A DNA stretch of 22,604 nucleotides from Mnemiopsis leidyi. Lineage: Eukaryota; Ctenophora; Tentaculata; Lobata; Bolinopsidae. The position numbers and the translations under genes are program-made. Location of the stretch: positions 42,513 to 65,116 of the forward strand of contig JH153125.1 of the NCBI GenBank assembly GCA_000226015.1, written 5' to 3'. Below the pieces are notes generated by a model. That model saw only the letters and a program-made list of their open reading frames with translations. It was not told the origin of the DNA and did not search any database. Below are positions 1 to 9,480 of this stretch, piece by piece (the first letter of the stretch is position 1; each line of letters begins with the position of its first letter).

Positions 1-8
1 CGTACGAC

Positions 9-101
<93 letters not shown>

Positions 102-143
102 ATGCGCGCACACGCACACACAAACTAACACCGTTTCCCCCAG
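1..143 (+). repeat. (AC)n microsatellite at the end of a gene A intron
   Basis: Bases 9 to about 100 are an almost uninterrupted CA/AC dinucleotide run, followed by a degenerate stretch (tcatgcgcgc, acgcacacac). It sits in the tail of the intron before the first visible kinase exon. A short pyrimidine tract (ccgtttccccc) and the acceptor AG at 142-143 follow. The repeat therefore lies about 25 bases upstream of the 3' splice site. No gene begins here; the 5' part of the kinase gene lies outside the window. Confidence 0.95.
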
Positions 144-3100
144 AACATACTGCTAAGAATCACGGAGGCAGCCGATGACGTTCAAGTCGAAGCTCTGATT
201 TCGGACTTTGGTCTCGCAAAGGACATGAAGATGAAAGAAAGGACTTTGTCACAAGTAGGCAGTGTCGATTGGATGGCCCCAGAAGTGATAATGGGTAAGT
301 AAGTAAGTACGTTGAAAATAGGTAAATGTTAAAGGGGTTTGATTCCAAGGTCTCGCAAGTGTTCTTCAAACACAAGAAGTGATTTTCTCGATATAGTTTC
401 AATATAGTCTCAAGGTCTCGCACATACCGAGGACCTGAGTTTAAAAACTTCGATCGTAAATTTTACTGAAGTTGCTCTTTTCTGGGGGTTTCTGAAGTCC
501 GGTTGTTCAAGTTTAACGATTAGAAGTAGTCAGGTTTCGGGCGCTTGTGAAATTTTTTGAGACATTCCTTCTCTCTTCATATCTCGGATTTTGAGACTTT
601 CCTTCTCTCTTCATACCTCGGATTTTGTCCTGGAACACCTGAGCAAATATTTTCATATGCTCCGAAACGGTATATTTGGGTGTTATAGACGTATCCCAGA
701 GCCTCCTTTTATATCCTGTCGTGCTTATATCTTTATCCTTATATCCTTATCCTTATATCACATCTGTATATCCTATCGGGCTTCAAACTAGTACCAAAAA
801 TGTCATTTTTTATTTTCTTAGTTTATATTTCTGATTTAAAGTGTTTACATATTTTTTATATTGTTTATATTGTTTATATTATTTATACAACTTATAGTAC
901 CTCTCTTACTTCCCAACATTACACACACACACCCACCCTGCAGGTAAGCAGTACAACAAGAAAGCAGATGTTTTCTCCTACGGTATAATCCTCTGTGAGA
1001 TGATCGGCAGGTGTGAAGCGGACCCCGAGACCAGCGTTATCCGGACCATGAGTTTCGAGGTGGACTTTGACGACTTCACCGTCCGCTCCTGCGAGGGTTG
1101 TCCGCCCCAGTTTCTCGACCTGGCTAAAGCTTGCTGTCAGGTGAGTCCCCCGTGTTGTCCGGTTGTGCGAACTGACGTCAAGTCCGCCCGCTGTGCAGCT
1201 TTAGTCTTCCTCGGTTGGCACATCAACACTTGTCACACTGTGTACCCCGACACGGGATACGCACAAAATATGCAAGTGTGTGTGTGTGTGTGTGTGTAGC
1301 GTGACAGATCGCACATACCAACAGTGCGTTACAGCAGAACCCAAATCGCACGACGCTATGCGTTGCTATGCATTGCTCCTCGTTGCTATTTCAAGAGAGT
1401 TACGTCCAGGTTAAGCCGGCTATATCACAAACCCTCCCTTGTAGTTCTGCTAACGTATCCCGTGATCAGGTGACATATGACGTCAGCACGGTTAAGTCAG
1501 ATAACCATCCTCTTCAGTCTACCTGTCTTCCCGTATAGCGACACTTAGCGACTCAGTCGGAGTAATTCACAATTCACACCCGGTTAACCCAGGCATTTTA
1601 ATTAGTTATGTTTGTGGAGTGGAATGTTAAATATGGTAGAGGTATGCCAAGCCACGCTCCATACGCTGGCGCGGGGCAGTAGAACATAAGATCACCACTT
1701 TCAGAGGTTATAACGACGTATTTCATTTCGTAATACGTAATTAAAGGTGACTTGTAAATATCTTCAAATATGGTTCTTTTTGTGCGGCCTCTGTGGTGCA
1801 TGTATTATTTTGCAAGAAAATGTTTTTGAAATATTCAAAATATTTTGCAGAGTCGTCTGCAAGAGGCATGCTAGATGCGGTTACCCAAATGAAAGTTAAG
1901 TCGAACAGTTGCAAGAAAAAAGGTATACCATATTGCACAGTCAATAGCAAATATCTATCATTGATAAATGTAGGACCAGTGAAAAGTTTTAGTTGCCACA
2001 TGAAAGGAAAGTTCTAGAATTTGTAACCGACCTGATTTAAAGGTGAGCGCCCAGATTAAGTCTAATTGATATGGCTCCTTGGATTTCTAGTACAATTTTA
2101 ACCGAAAGACAGACTTAGAGGACAGTATGTTGGTTAAATGAGTGTACTGTGTAGTACACGTGATACAAAACATGTACATTTACCGGCGTGTATTGTGTAG
2201 TACAACAATACAACACATATATCATCGTTATATCATGTTAGTTGTTTTAACTTCGTTCTACTACACATAAACTGCTACTGAACCGACTTAGATAACGACC
2301 GAAAGTTAAGCTTCATCCCTTCAATACTTTAGTTTAACACAGTGTTAAATCCTGTGGCTCAAGTCTGTGTTAAATCCCGGGACTTGAGTCTGGACCTCTG
2401 GTGAAAGGTGCCGAAATATGAGTAAATCTTTTTAACTTGTCCCCCTGCATATATACAGCTATATGGTAGTGTTAATACAGGTAATTGACGACGTTACATT
2501 ATATAATATGCGTATGTATGCTTCAAGTGTATTATTGTACATTGGAGAGCATTTAACTGCATTCCGCTTCTATAAGCATTAATAATAGCTGCCCATGTTG
2601 CAACATTTGGCACGTCCGTTCTGGTGTATTGTCAAGTTTGAATGGCAGGGTACAATTGCGGGACGGACAATGGACGAATTGCTGCATCAATGGATGAATC
2701 CTATTAATTGTCATATATTTAACGACGCAAACTAAGTTGTCACACTGTCCTCATTTAAAGATTTCTTTCTGGATATCAACAAACCGCTATTTTCATATCT
2801 ATTTCATATCAACTTAGTAGTAGTAAATACTGACAATTTATGTTCAATAAGCTGAAAATTGTCCAGGTTTTTGAATTAATTTAATCAATTGAGAGAATGA
2901 GCCATCGGTTATTTGTGACCCTGGCATATTGATACCTACGCAGCGCAGTGCGCGCTATGGCTTAACACTACGTGAGAGTCTGACGATGTAATTTTGTTGG
3001 TTTTTGGGTACATCCCAAATTCTGGCGTTGTCAAATTAACGGTTTAATTAATTTGTGTTGAGGATGTAGTGTAAACAAATTGATGCCAGGGCGTTGGCTG

Positions 3101-6100
3101 CATTTCTCTGACAGGTAGTCGAATTTTTGTGAAATTTGTAACGCGCGAAAAATTCATTTCTTGAATTTGTTGCGCGCCACCCGCATGTGCGCGCGCACGT
3201 ACCACCGCGTCATGCGTGCACAGGCGCCTAGGGACTATTCCATGCATCCGCTACGACCTGGATTTACATTTTACATACATGTGTAATGTGTATCTCATAT
3301 CTGACATATCAAATGTCAGAATAAAGATCATGGTTGCATTGCAACCACTCTTCATTCCAGATCTAGATCTACTTTGAATAGTCAAAAGATGGCGTTTAAA
3401 ATAGATATGATAGAGTTTTTGATTAAATTTTCCCGAATTGATCAAAAAACAATATGAAAATCATTTTTAACCTGCATTAAGTTGTAAACAAATAGTAGAT
3501 TTAAAGACATTACTGTGTAATGAAACTGAAATGGTCCAAAATAATTCAAAATTCTATATCTAAAAAACTCAATAGGGACCTCAAAATTCCCAAAATTGAT
3601 ATAGATTTTTTAGAGTTTTTTAGTTGGCTCCCCCCTCACTCAATAAAGTCGTCACGTGCATAATTTACCAGTCTGAGTTCACGCCATGACATTCGCCGCA
3701 ATGTTTTGTCAAAAACTTTCTACTGTTAAAACTTACCATGAAATTTAAAACCAGCGTAATTTTAACTACTGATATACCTCCGGAGACCCCCCCCCCCGCC
3801 TCACTCCATTACTAACCCTCCACCCTCCCTCAGTTGGACCCAGAAAACAGACCGACATTCGACAAAGTCCACCAGACTTGCTCGGACTTGATAGACAGAT
3901 ACTCCAACTGGGATTCTAGCGATAACACCGGTAAATCCATCGAGAAACTCAACATCAGTGACACGGTCGATCTCAGTGCGACACTTACTCTGGAGGAAAG
4001 TAAACCTGAACCTAAACCTATAAATAACTGGAACTGTAAAGAATGGGATGCCGAACCTAGGTTAGATTTATCTAAATTTCCCAAATTTGTTTTTATGTGT
4101 TATTAATAATGAACGAAAAGATTTAGTGTCTCTTTTTTCTGTTTTTATAGTAGGGGGTCTTGACAAGAGGCTACAAAATTAATTCATCGTTTGTGATCTG
4201 GCGTCACGGAGATTAAAAAATATATCAAGATATATCTCAAGCTGACGGTGTTGACTTTTAAGGTTCAGTGTAGTTTTGGACGACATAAAGATGCTGGAAG
4301 AAGACAGCGTCTCGTTACGTTCCATCAAGTCGAATACGTTGAGTTTGCGGTTAAAAGATGAGCAGGTGGATCGGCGTACCAGTATGGGCATCATAAACCC
4401 TATACCGTCCGTCAACCGAAACAGCGGCAGAATCGTACTAACTATTCGTAACGATGCAAGGTAAAATTCTGATATTTAGCAGGTTCTGATATTCATTATT
4501 AGCAGGGCGACACCTGACTTACCGACAACTTTACACCGACGACAGTCGACGACATTTATCGAACTGATAGAGACAATTCCCGACATTACTTCTAAAGAGA
4601 CTATTCGGACTAAACGGGACGAAAGGTTTGTGGCTGCCGTGCAATATTGTCATCTAAAAGTTAGCGTCTTCGTTTTCTTGATTCCAGATTCTAGATCGAT
4701 CCCAGCAAAATTTCTCGTGACCTGATTTAGATCAAATTCATTCTATTTTTATTGCTCATACTTTAAACAGCGCGGAATGAACTTGCGTCTGGCTTGATGG
4801 CAAACGTCAAATGGAATTCTTTTGGCTAAATGATCGGGTATCCGATTCCTGCAATAGTTTAACTGCTGTACACTGACCATCTGAATAGATTTGTTATAGA
4901 AAATATATTTCCTTTGTTCATTCAGCAGTCGCAATAAATAGGATTTAAGAAAGTTCCCTCACCTTTACACCTTTGCATCCTCTTAGTTTACACTTTGCAT
5001 TCCACTAGTTTACACTTTGCATCCTACTAGTTTACGACGACGGACGCTACGACGACACAAACGAAACCTAAGTACAAGCCGACTGGTAGGGAAACTCCTA
5101 CCCGCCCCAACAACATACCAGAGTAGCACTCTACCCAAATACTCTGCCAAAAGTAAAGCTCCTCCCAAATCTAGAACTGTGTGGTACCTAAGTTCGGGAT
5201 CAGAGAGTGCCGTTACTGACACTGACAGTGACAACGAGACGACCGGAAAACTCACTCCGCAGACCAGAAAGAGACTGTTGGAGACTCCAGCTGAACTCTT
5301 GTCTCCTAGAAGTCTGAGAAAAATTTTTGACTTTAAGTTAGGTCGACTGAAATGGGGGTAGGATGCGAAGAATCGCGTGCTGACAGTTACGCAAACTTTT
5401 AAAACTTGAGGAACAGACATTTGACGGACAAACCTCACAAACAATTCTTAATTCTTACTTATCTCGGAATTAATCAGTATCTCCCAACAGTCCACTAGAG
5501 GTGCGGTCTCCTGACCTGGCGAGCCCTGCTCTCCTACAAGAACTAGCCAGACTCAACGAACACGATGAGATGAAAGCACTGGACGAGCTCTCAGTTCACA
5601 GCACACTGGTTTTGTTCGACCCTGCTAATAACAAGATGCACAAACGGCGAGCCAGTGGTGGAAAACACAGCAAAGTTGCGCAACCTGAAGTTCCCTTTGG
5701 TCGCAGACAGTTTTCCAAAAAGAAGAAAATCAGGCCAGTTTGGCGGAACGTGTTTAATAAAAATAAGAGCCCCAAACAAGATCCTTCATCCAAAACAACC
5801 GGTCTCATTAATTTTTTCAAAAATCTACGAAGTTCAAACAGCAATGATTCACACCAGAGCGGAAAATCCAAAATCTCAAAAGGCTACAGCTCTGAGGACA
5901 AAGAATCGGGTCACGTGACCCGATTTGCTCCTCCGCCTCCCTCCCCGAAACACAAGAAACACTCCTCCAAACACAAGCAAGAAGTCATACTACCGACCTA
6001 CCAGGAAGTCAACTCCCAGTACGGCTCCCCCGACCAGGCCTCCTCGCCTCGGTGTGACCTGACTCCAACCAACATGGACAATGAGGCGTTCTTCTCTCAG

Positions 6101-6376
6101 CTCCCCGCCTGCAGCTGTGGCCAGTGTAGGGAGTGTATGTACCGGCTGGGAAACGGCCCCCTGGTGGCTCGTCCGGGTGCCATGGTAACCAGAAACGAGA
6201 GTTACCGAGCCATGAAACCTCTCCCCAGGACTCAGTCAGTTCCTGTAGAGTATGATCCGGGCGTTAGTAATTCTAGTTCGGCCAACGGAGGTGAAACTAA
6301 CAGAAGCAATCGAAGTAGGTCTTTTAGAGACAAACTCAATTTTTTACCCGACAAATCGAAAAACTCTAAGTCGTAG
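144..6376 (+). CDS. TESK-like (LIMK/TESK family) protein kinase, 3' part, 7 exons
   Basis: Partial gene; the 5' exons lie left of the window. Inferred exons are 144-294, 944-1140, 3834-4060, 4269-4460 (or from 4263), 4506-4625, 5031-5357 and 5491-6376 (stop TAG), about 699 codons, with all phases compatible. Exon 1 begins NILLRI and carries SDFGLAK (subdomain VII) and WMAPEV (VIII). Exon 2 has KADVFSYGIILCEMIGR (IX), then ADPE and a CC pair. Exon 3 has LDPENRPTF (XI). The ADP...CPP..CC layout is typical of LIMK/TESK kinases, which phosphorylate cofilin and control actin. A basic RKKR insert typical of the LIMK activation loop is absent and the C-terminal tail is long (over 400 residues), so TESK fits better than LIMK. 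The tail is basic and Ser-rich, with PPPPSP, a CxCxxCxxC cluster (6110-6135) and RTQSVP (6227-6244), a canonical 14-3-3 mode I motif. The assignment is from family knowledge; the tail exons are supported only by splice signals and phase. Confidence 0.85.
295..943 (+). other. Intron of gene A with tandem repeats
   Basis: GT-AG intron (gtaagt donor at 295, ccctgcag acceptor ending at 943), splitting a Gly codon. It contains two copies of a 34-bp unit (gagac.ttccttctctcttc...cggattt) at about 559-626, then TTATATCC-like units (about 705-775), a TTTATATTG run (about 850-885) and a short ACAC run before the acceptor. Open frames here are not supported as exons. Confidence 0.8.
1141..3833 (+). other. 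Large intron (2.7 kb) of gene A
   Basis: Starts with gtgagt directly after the CCQ codons and ends with a long C-rich tract (nine Cs in a row around 3787-3796) before ccctccctcag. It contains a (GT)n tract at about 1275-1298 and a small inverted repeat (ctaaaaaactc near 3559, gagttttttag near 3613). A duplicated gtgttaaatcc segment lies near 2340-2380. The short open frames have no coding character or compatible splice sites. I see no RNA gene or recognisable transposon. Confidence 0.7.
4461..4505 (+). other. 45-nt intron with duplicated 3' splice site in gene A
   Basis: Donor gtaaaa follows GATGCAAG, and the acceptor is TTAGCAG ending at 4505. Both flanking exons stay open with matching phase 2, and reading through meets TAA at once. 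Inside, TTCTGATATT occurs twice (4467-4476 and 4484-4493), each followed by TAGCAG (4477-4482 and 4500-4505). TAGCAG is also a NAGNAG acceptor; use of the first AG (4502) would add one Ser codon. Confidence 0.65.
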
Positions 6377-6984
6377 CTTGGCAGGAGCTGCCCGAATTTC
6401 GATGATCATTTGGCCTTAAGCTTGATATTGTGTATATGGCGTTTTGTACAATAATTTACCAGGGGTGTGTTCAAATAGCTGGTAAGGTGCTCCGTGCCCT
6501 CTGACTCAGTTATGATGAATTATTTAATTTTATTTGAAATAATCGATCCGACGATATCGATGATTGATTAAAATTTCTTCTGAAGATTAGTCTCATTTTT
6601 ATACCGTTTTGATAAGTTTATTATTACCTTTTTTGACTCAAATTGACCAACTGTCTTTGCGATTTTGTGTTATTACGGCCTTGATTTAACTACGTTTCAC
6701 TGACAACCCTCAGCCTCGAAAATGGAAAATAGGCCATAGGAAAAGTTGGGCTCGTTTTGTTACTGTAAGTGTAAGGAAACAGAAGTGCATATTGACTGAA
6801 CCTTGACATTGTAAGTTACGTCAGTTTAAGCACAAATCTACTGTCTACAATCTAGCCCATTATTGTTTAACATGGTAATATGTATATTGTTTATATTTAT
6901 TTTGATATGATGTCCATTTTTGTTCCAATATTTCATGTTTCATCGCAGCAAATTTTGAGTTTATTTGTAACTATTAGTATTAGT
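6377..6984 (+). other. Probable 3' UTR and downstream region of gene A
   Basis: AT-rich sequence after the kinase stop codon. ATTAAA at 6567-6572 is a variant polyadenylation signal and the nearest candidate to the stop. AATAAA at 7107-7112 lies inside the foldback element and could also be used. No coding potential or RNA gene is seen. Confidence 0.5.
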
Positions 6985-7060
6985 ATTCGTCAGACTCTCA
7001 TTCGAAGCGAATAAGATTTCCTTGCTAAGTCAACATACTAACATGGCCCTGTGTTTCGTG

Positions 7061-7236
7061 TTGTAATTGTCTGACTTTGTCCGACCCTCGTTCGAAGCGA
7101 ATAGAAAATAAAATGTCGGGAGGGTGCGCGCTGCCGTACAAGTTTCTTGTACAGCAGCGCGCACCCTCTCGTCATTTTATTCTCGTCTATTAGTATTCGC
7201 TTCGAATGAGGGTAGGACAAAGTCAGACAACAATTG
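7061..7236. mobile_element. Near-perfect foldback (MITE-like) palindrome
   Basis: Left arm about 7061-7142 and right arm about 7146-7236 are reverse complements with few mismatches and one small insertion, separated by only about three bases (ttt). Shared arm blocks include gtctgactttgtcc, ttcgaagcgaata, ataaaatg and gggtgcgcgctgc. There is no coding capacity. The structure fits a non-autonomous foldback DNA element; no target-site duplication could be fixed. Confidence 0.8.
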
Positions 7237-7772
7237 CTTCGTACTGCTGCGCGCGCCCTCAAGAGACGCACATGCAACATAGCACATAAGTGTGTGAGCT
7301 TTTGCGATTGCTTGGGGACATCTGCAGTCCAATTTGTTCATTGTTCATTGTTGCGTTGCAAATATAGAAAGAGCTTACTTTACGTTGCCTAGCCCTGCTG
7401 CCGCAAAGCGGCAGCCTCCGGCGCGCACAGCGTGGCCACGCCTCCCCGAAGGAGAGTTATTTTTAAAAAAATGTAAAGACGCAAATGAGATTAACGGGCG
7501 ATGCACGTCAGCACGTTTACAATTTTTTTCGCCAGGCCAGAAATGCGTAAGAGCACGTGATGGCCGCAACAGTAGGTTATAGTTATCAACTTACAAAATA
7601 AGATCAAGATTGCTAAACACGTATATCCAATACTCCTGTGCGAGCTTAGCGCGAAATTAGGACGGTCGCGCGACGCAAAGTGCGTCCCCAAAGGACGCGC
7701 GCAGCGCGTGCCATAGGGCTATGTTTTGCTAAACACGTATATTCCTATGCGAGCTTAGCCATGAGCGCGAAA
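7237..7772. repeat. GC-rich spacer between foldback arms, with internal direct repeat
   Basis: CpG-rich sequence (cgcgcgac, ggacgcgcgcagcgcg) unlike the AT-rich surroundings. It contains a direct repeat of tgctaaacacgtatat followed by tgcgagcttagc and gcgcgaaatt, starting at 7611 and again at 7727 (offset 116). Being bounded on both sides by copies of the same arm, it may be the interior of a larger element. Open frames here look like composition artefacts. Confidence 0.6.
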
Positions 7773-7873
7773 TTTGTACAGTAGCGCGCACCCTCCCGTC
7801 ATTTTTGATTTTATTCTCCTCTATTCCATATTCGCTTCGAATGAGGGTCGGACAAAGTCAGACCACTAATTGC
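7773..7873. mobile_element. Third arm copy of the foldback element
   Basis: It repeats the right arm of the 7061-7236 palindrome in the same orientation: ttgtaca.agcgcgcaccct, cgtcatttt, attcgcttcgaatgaggg, ggacaaagtcagac and aattgc. Relative to the outer left arm at 7061 it is inverted, so 7061-7873 could be one element of about 0.8 kb with terminal inverted repeats. A shorter degenerate piece (cagactctcattcgaagcgaata) lies at about 6992-7014. Confidence 0.75.
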
Positions 7874-9099
7874 TAATGGACAAGGTAATGTGACAGGAAG
7901 ACGACTTTTACTATTTCATTATATTAGTCTTTTTGTACAAACAAGATTTACGCGTCTTCAAATCGTGGATGAATCGAGCGCTATTAATACACCTCTCCAA
8001 ATTACCCACATATATCATTGATGATTTCAGCGGTTGATAGTTTGTGTAGTAGATCCCACAGACACGTTTCTCTTCTTGCCGACTATTTTTGGTTTCAGAG
8101 CTTTAAGTAGAGCGATTGGCTGTTAAATCTGGTCATAAAAATTGGCTCCTAAGCGTATACAAGGACTAAATAACTGGATGCTGCTTGGGCAACATAGACA
8201 GGAGTTTTTCTTGTCGTTGTTATACCCGACTCTTTAAACTCAAACCTTTACGTTTTATTTGAACGCTTCGTTGGAACATTTTGTTAGAATGACTTAGAGA
8301 ACGGTAGATGGATATAATCTCTTTAAGTTCCTGCAGTTCCAAATAAATAACCTTATTGTGCCGGGCGTTCTCATGAATTTCTTCGCAAGGAATTCAGTAT
8401 TAGCCGTAACTGATCCATTAAGGTGTGAAGCCGGTAATTTTGGTTTTAGTCCCCACATTTATGGATGGCGGCACTTCTAGAAGTTGCAAATTTAACAAGT
8501 TTTCATTAAAATTGCCACTCGGTTTTATAGCGTTAGAGCTTGGGTTAAAAAGATGATAAGTTGCTTGCTCATGCCAATCCTTCCTTATCCATCAAATTGA
8601 TCAATGCATCGGCTATCAATTAGTCAAGGTTTCATTGCTGTGATAAAGGTAATTTGATCAGATGTTATATTGAATCTGTGATTAAATACAACACATTTTA
8701 AGTGTACAATATCATACCCTAACTCTGCCTCTCTTAAAAACCCTAGATTTGTTACGCCAAAATCCACTCCTGTTCTGTGACGACATAAAAATTTTCTCGT
8801 CCTGAACCAACTTACATTTGTATTTGTATTTGTATTTGTTATACCTGTACCTAGGTTTTTACAGTTATACTGAAGGGGCTCCTGCATCCTGGAAGATTCT
8901 AGATCTTTTAACGGAGATCCTCCTCATTTAACCCTCAAGTACGGTTTCCTGATCATTCGGCTGAGTCGACCTTAGCGCACTCCTCTAGAATTGGCGGATA
9001 TGGGAATCGTACCCCCGATCTTCTGCCTAAAAGCATGATTCAACAGATGTTGGTTTGCACTTGTTGTTTTACATACTGCACTGCAGCCTCATATTTAAT
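7874..9099. other. Intergenic region, no gene seen
   Basis: AT-rich sequence with no convincing exon. The only repeat noted is TTTGTA repeated about four times near 8815-8838. On the reverse strand, 9007-9022 contains a tRNA B-box-like string (gggggtacgattccc) without a matching A box. The haspin promoter or 5' UTR may lie in this region but no core promoter motif is clear. Confidence 0.5.
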
Positions 9100-9462
9100 G
9101 GCTCAGTGGCGCAGTCTGTTAAATCGTCTGTCTGCTAATCGAAAGTTTAGCAGTTCGATTCCCAGCGGCGGCACTGGCCATGGGGTGAGCATCATTGATG
9201 TCAGCTAAGAATTCCATTGGATCTATGCAGCCCCACAGTCCACTCAGCCAAATGCTCGAGAAATCGGGTGTGAGGGTTAAATGAGATGCTGCCAATTGCA
9301 GCAAAGTCTCGGCGATAAAAGTATGGTACACATTGCCTTAACCGTCACTGGCGTGAATGTGTAATTGTACATTCGGCCTCCTGTAATTGGCCGTTACACT
9401 TGTGTAACATGTGGCTGTTGGAGTGCCTGAATTAAAATAAGTATAAGATAAAAAAAATATCC
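9100..9462 (+). mobile_element. tRNA-derived SINE
   Basis: The head (GGCTCAGTGGCGCAG...) holds an RNA polymerase III A box at about 9107-9118 (TGGCGCAGTCTG) and a canonical B box at 9153-9163 (GTTCGATTCCC), spaced as in tRNAs. CTGCTAATC recalls a Ser-type anticodon arm. A body of about 270 bp without coding capacity follows, then an A-rich tail (ataagtataagataaaaaaaa). The head does not fold into a clean cloverleaf and continues into the body, so it is a SINE rather than a functional tRNA gene. No clear target-site duplication is visible. Confidence 0.8.
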
Positions 9463-9480
9463 ACTGAAATCTTCTTAGGT

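Noticed and set aside
1000..1299. 99-codon open frame ending in a Val/Cys repeat as a separate gene
   Set aside because: Its first part is kinase exon 944-1140; the rest reads through the donor into the intron and a (GT)n tract.
8985..9060. Reverse-strand tRNA (B-box-like gggggtacgattccc with catgcttttaggcag)
   Set aside because: No matching A box and no convincing cloverleaf; at most a relic of a tRNA-derived repeat.
9100..9172. Functional tRNA gene
   Set aside because: A and B boxes are good, but the acceptor and anticodon stems do not pair cleanly and the sequence runs into a SINE body with an A-rich tail.
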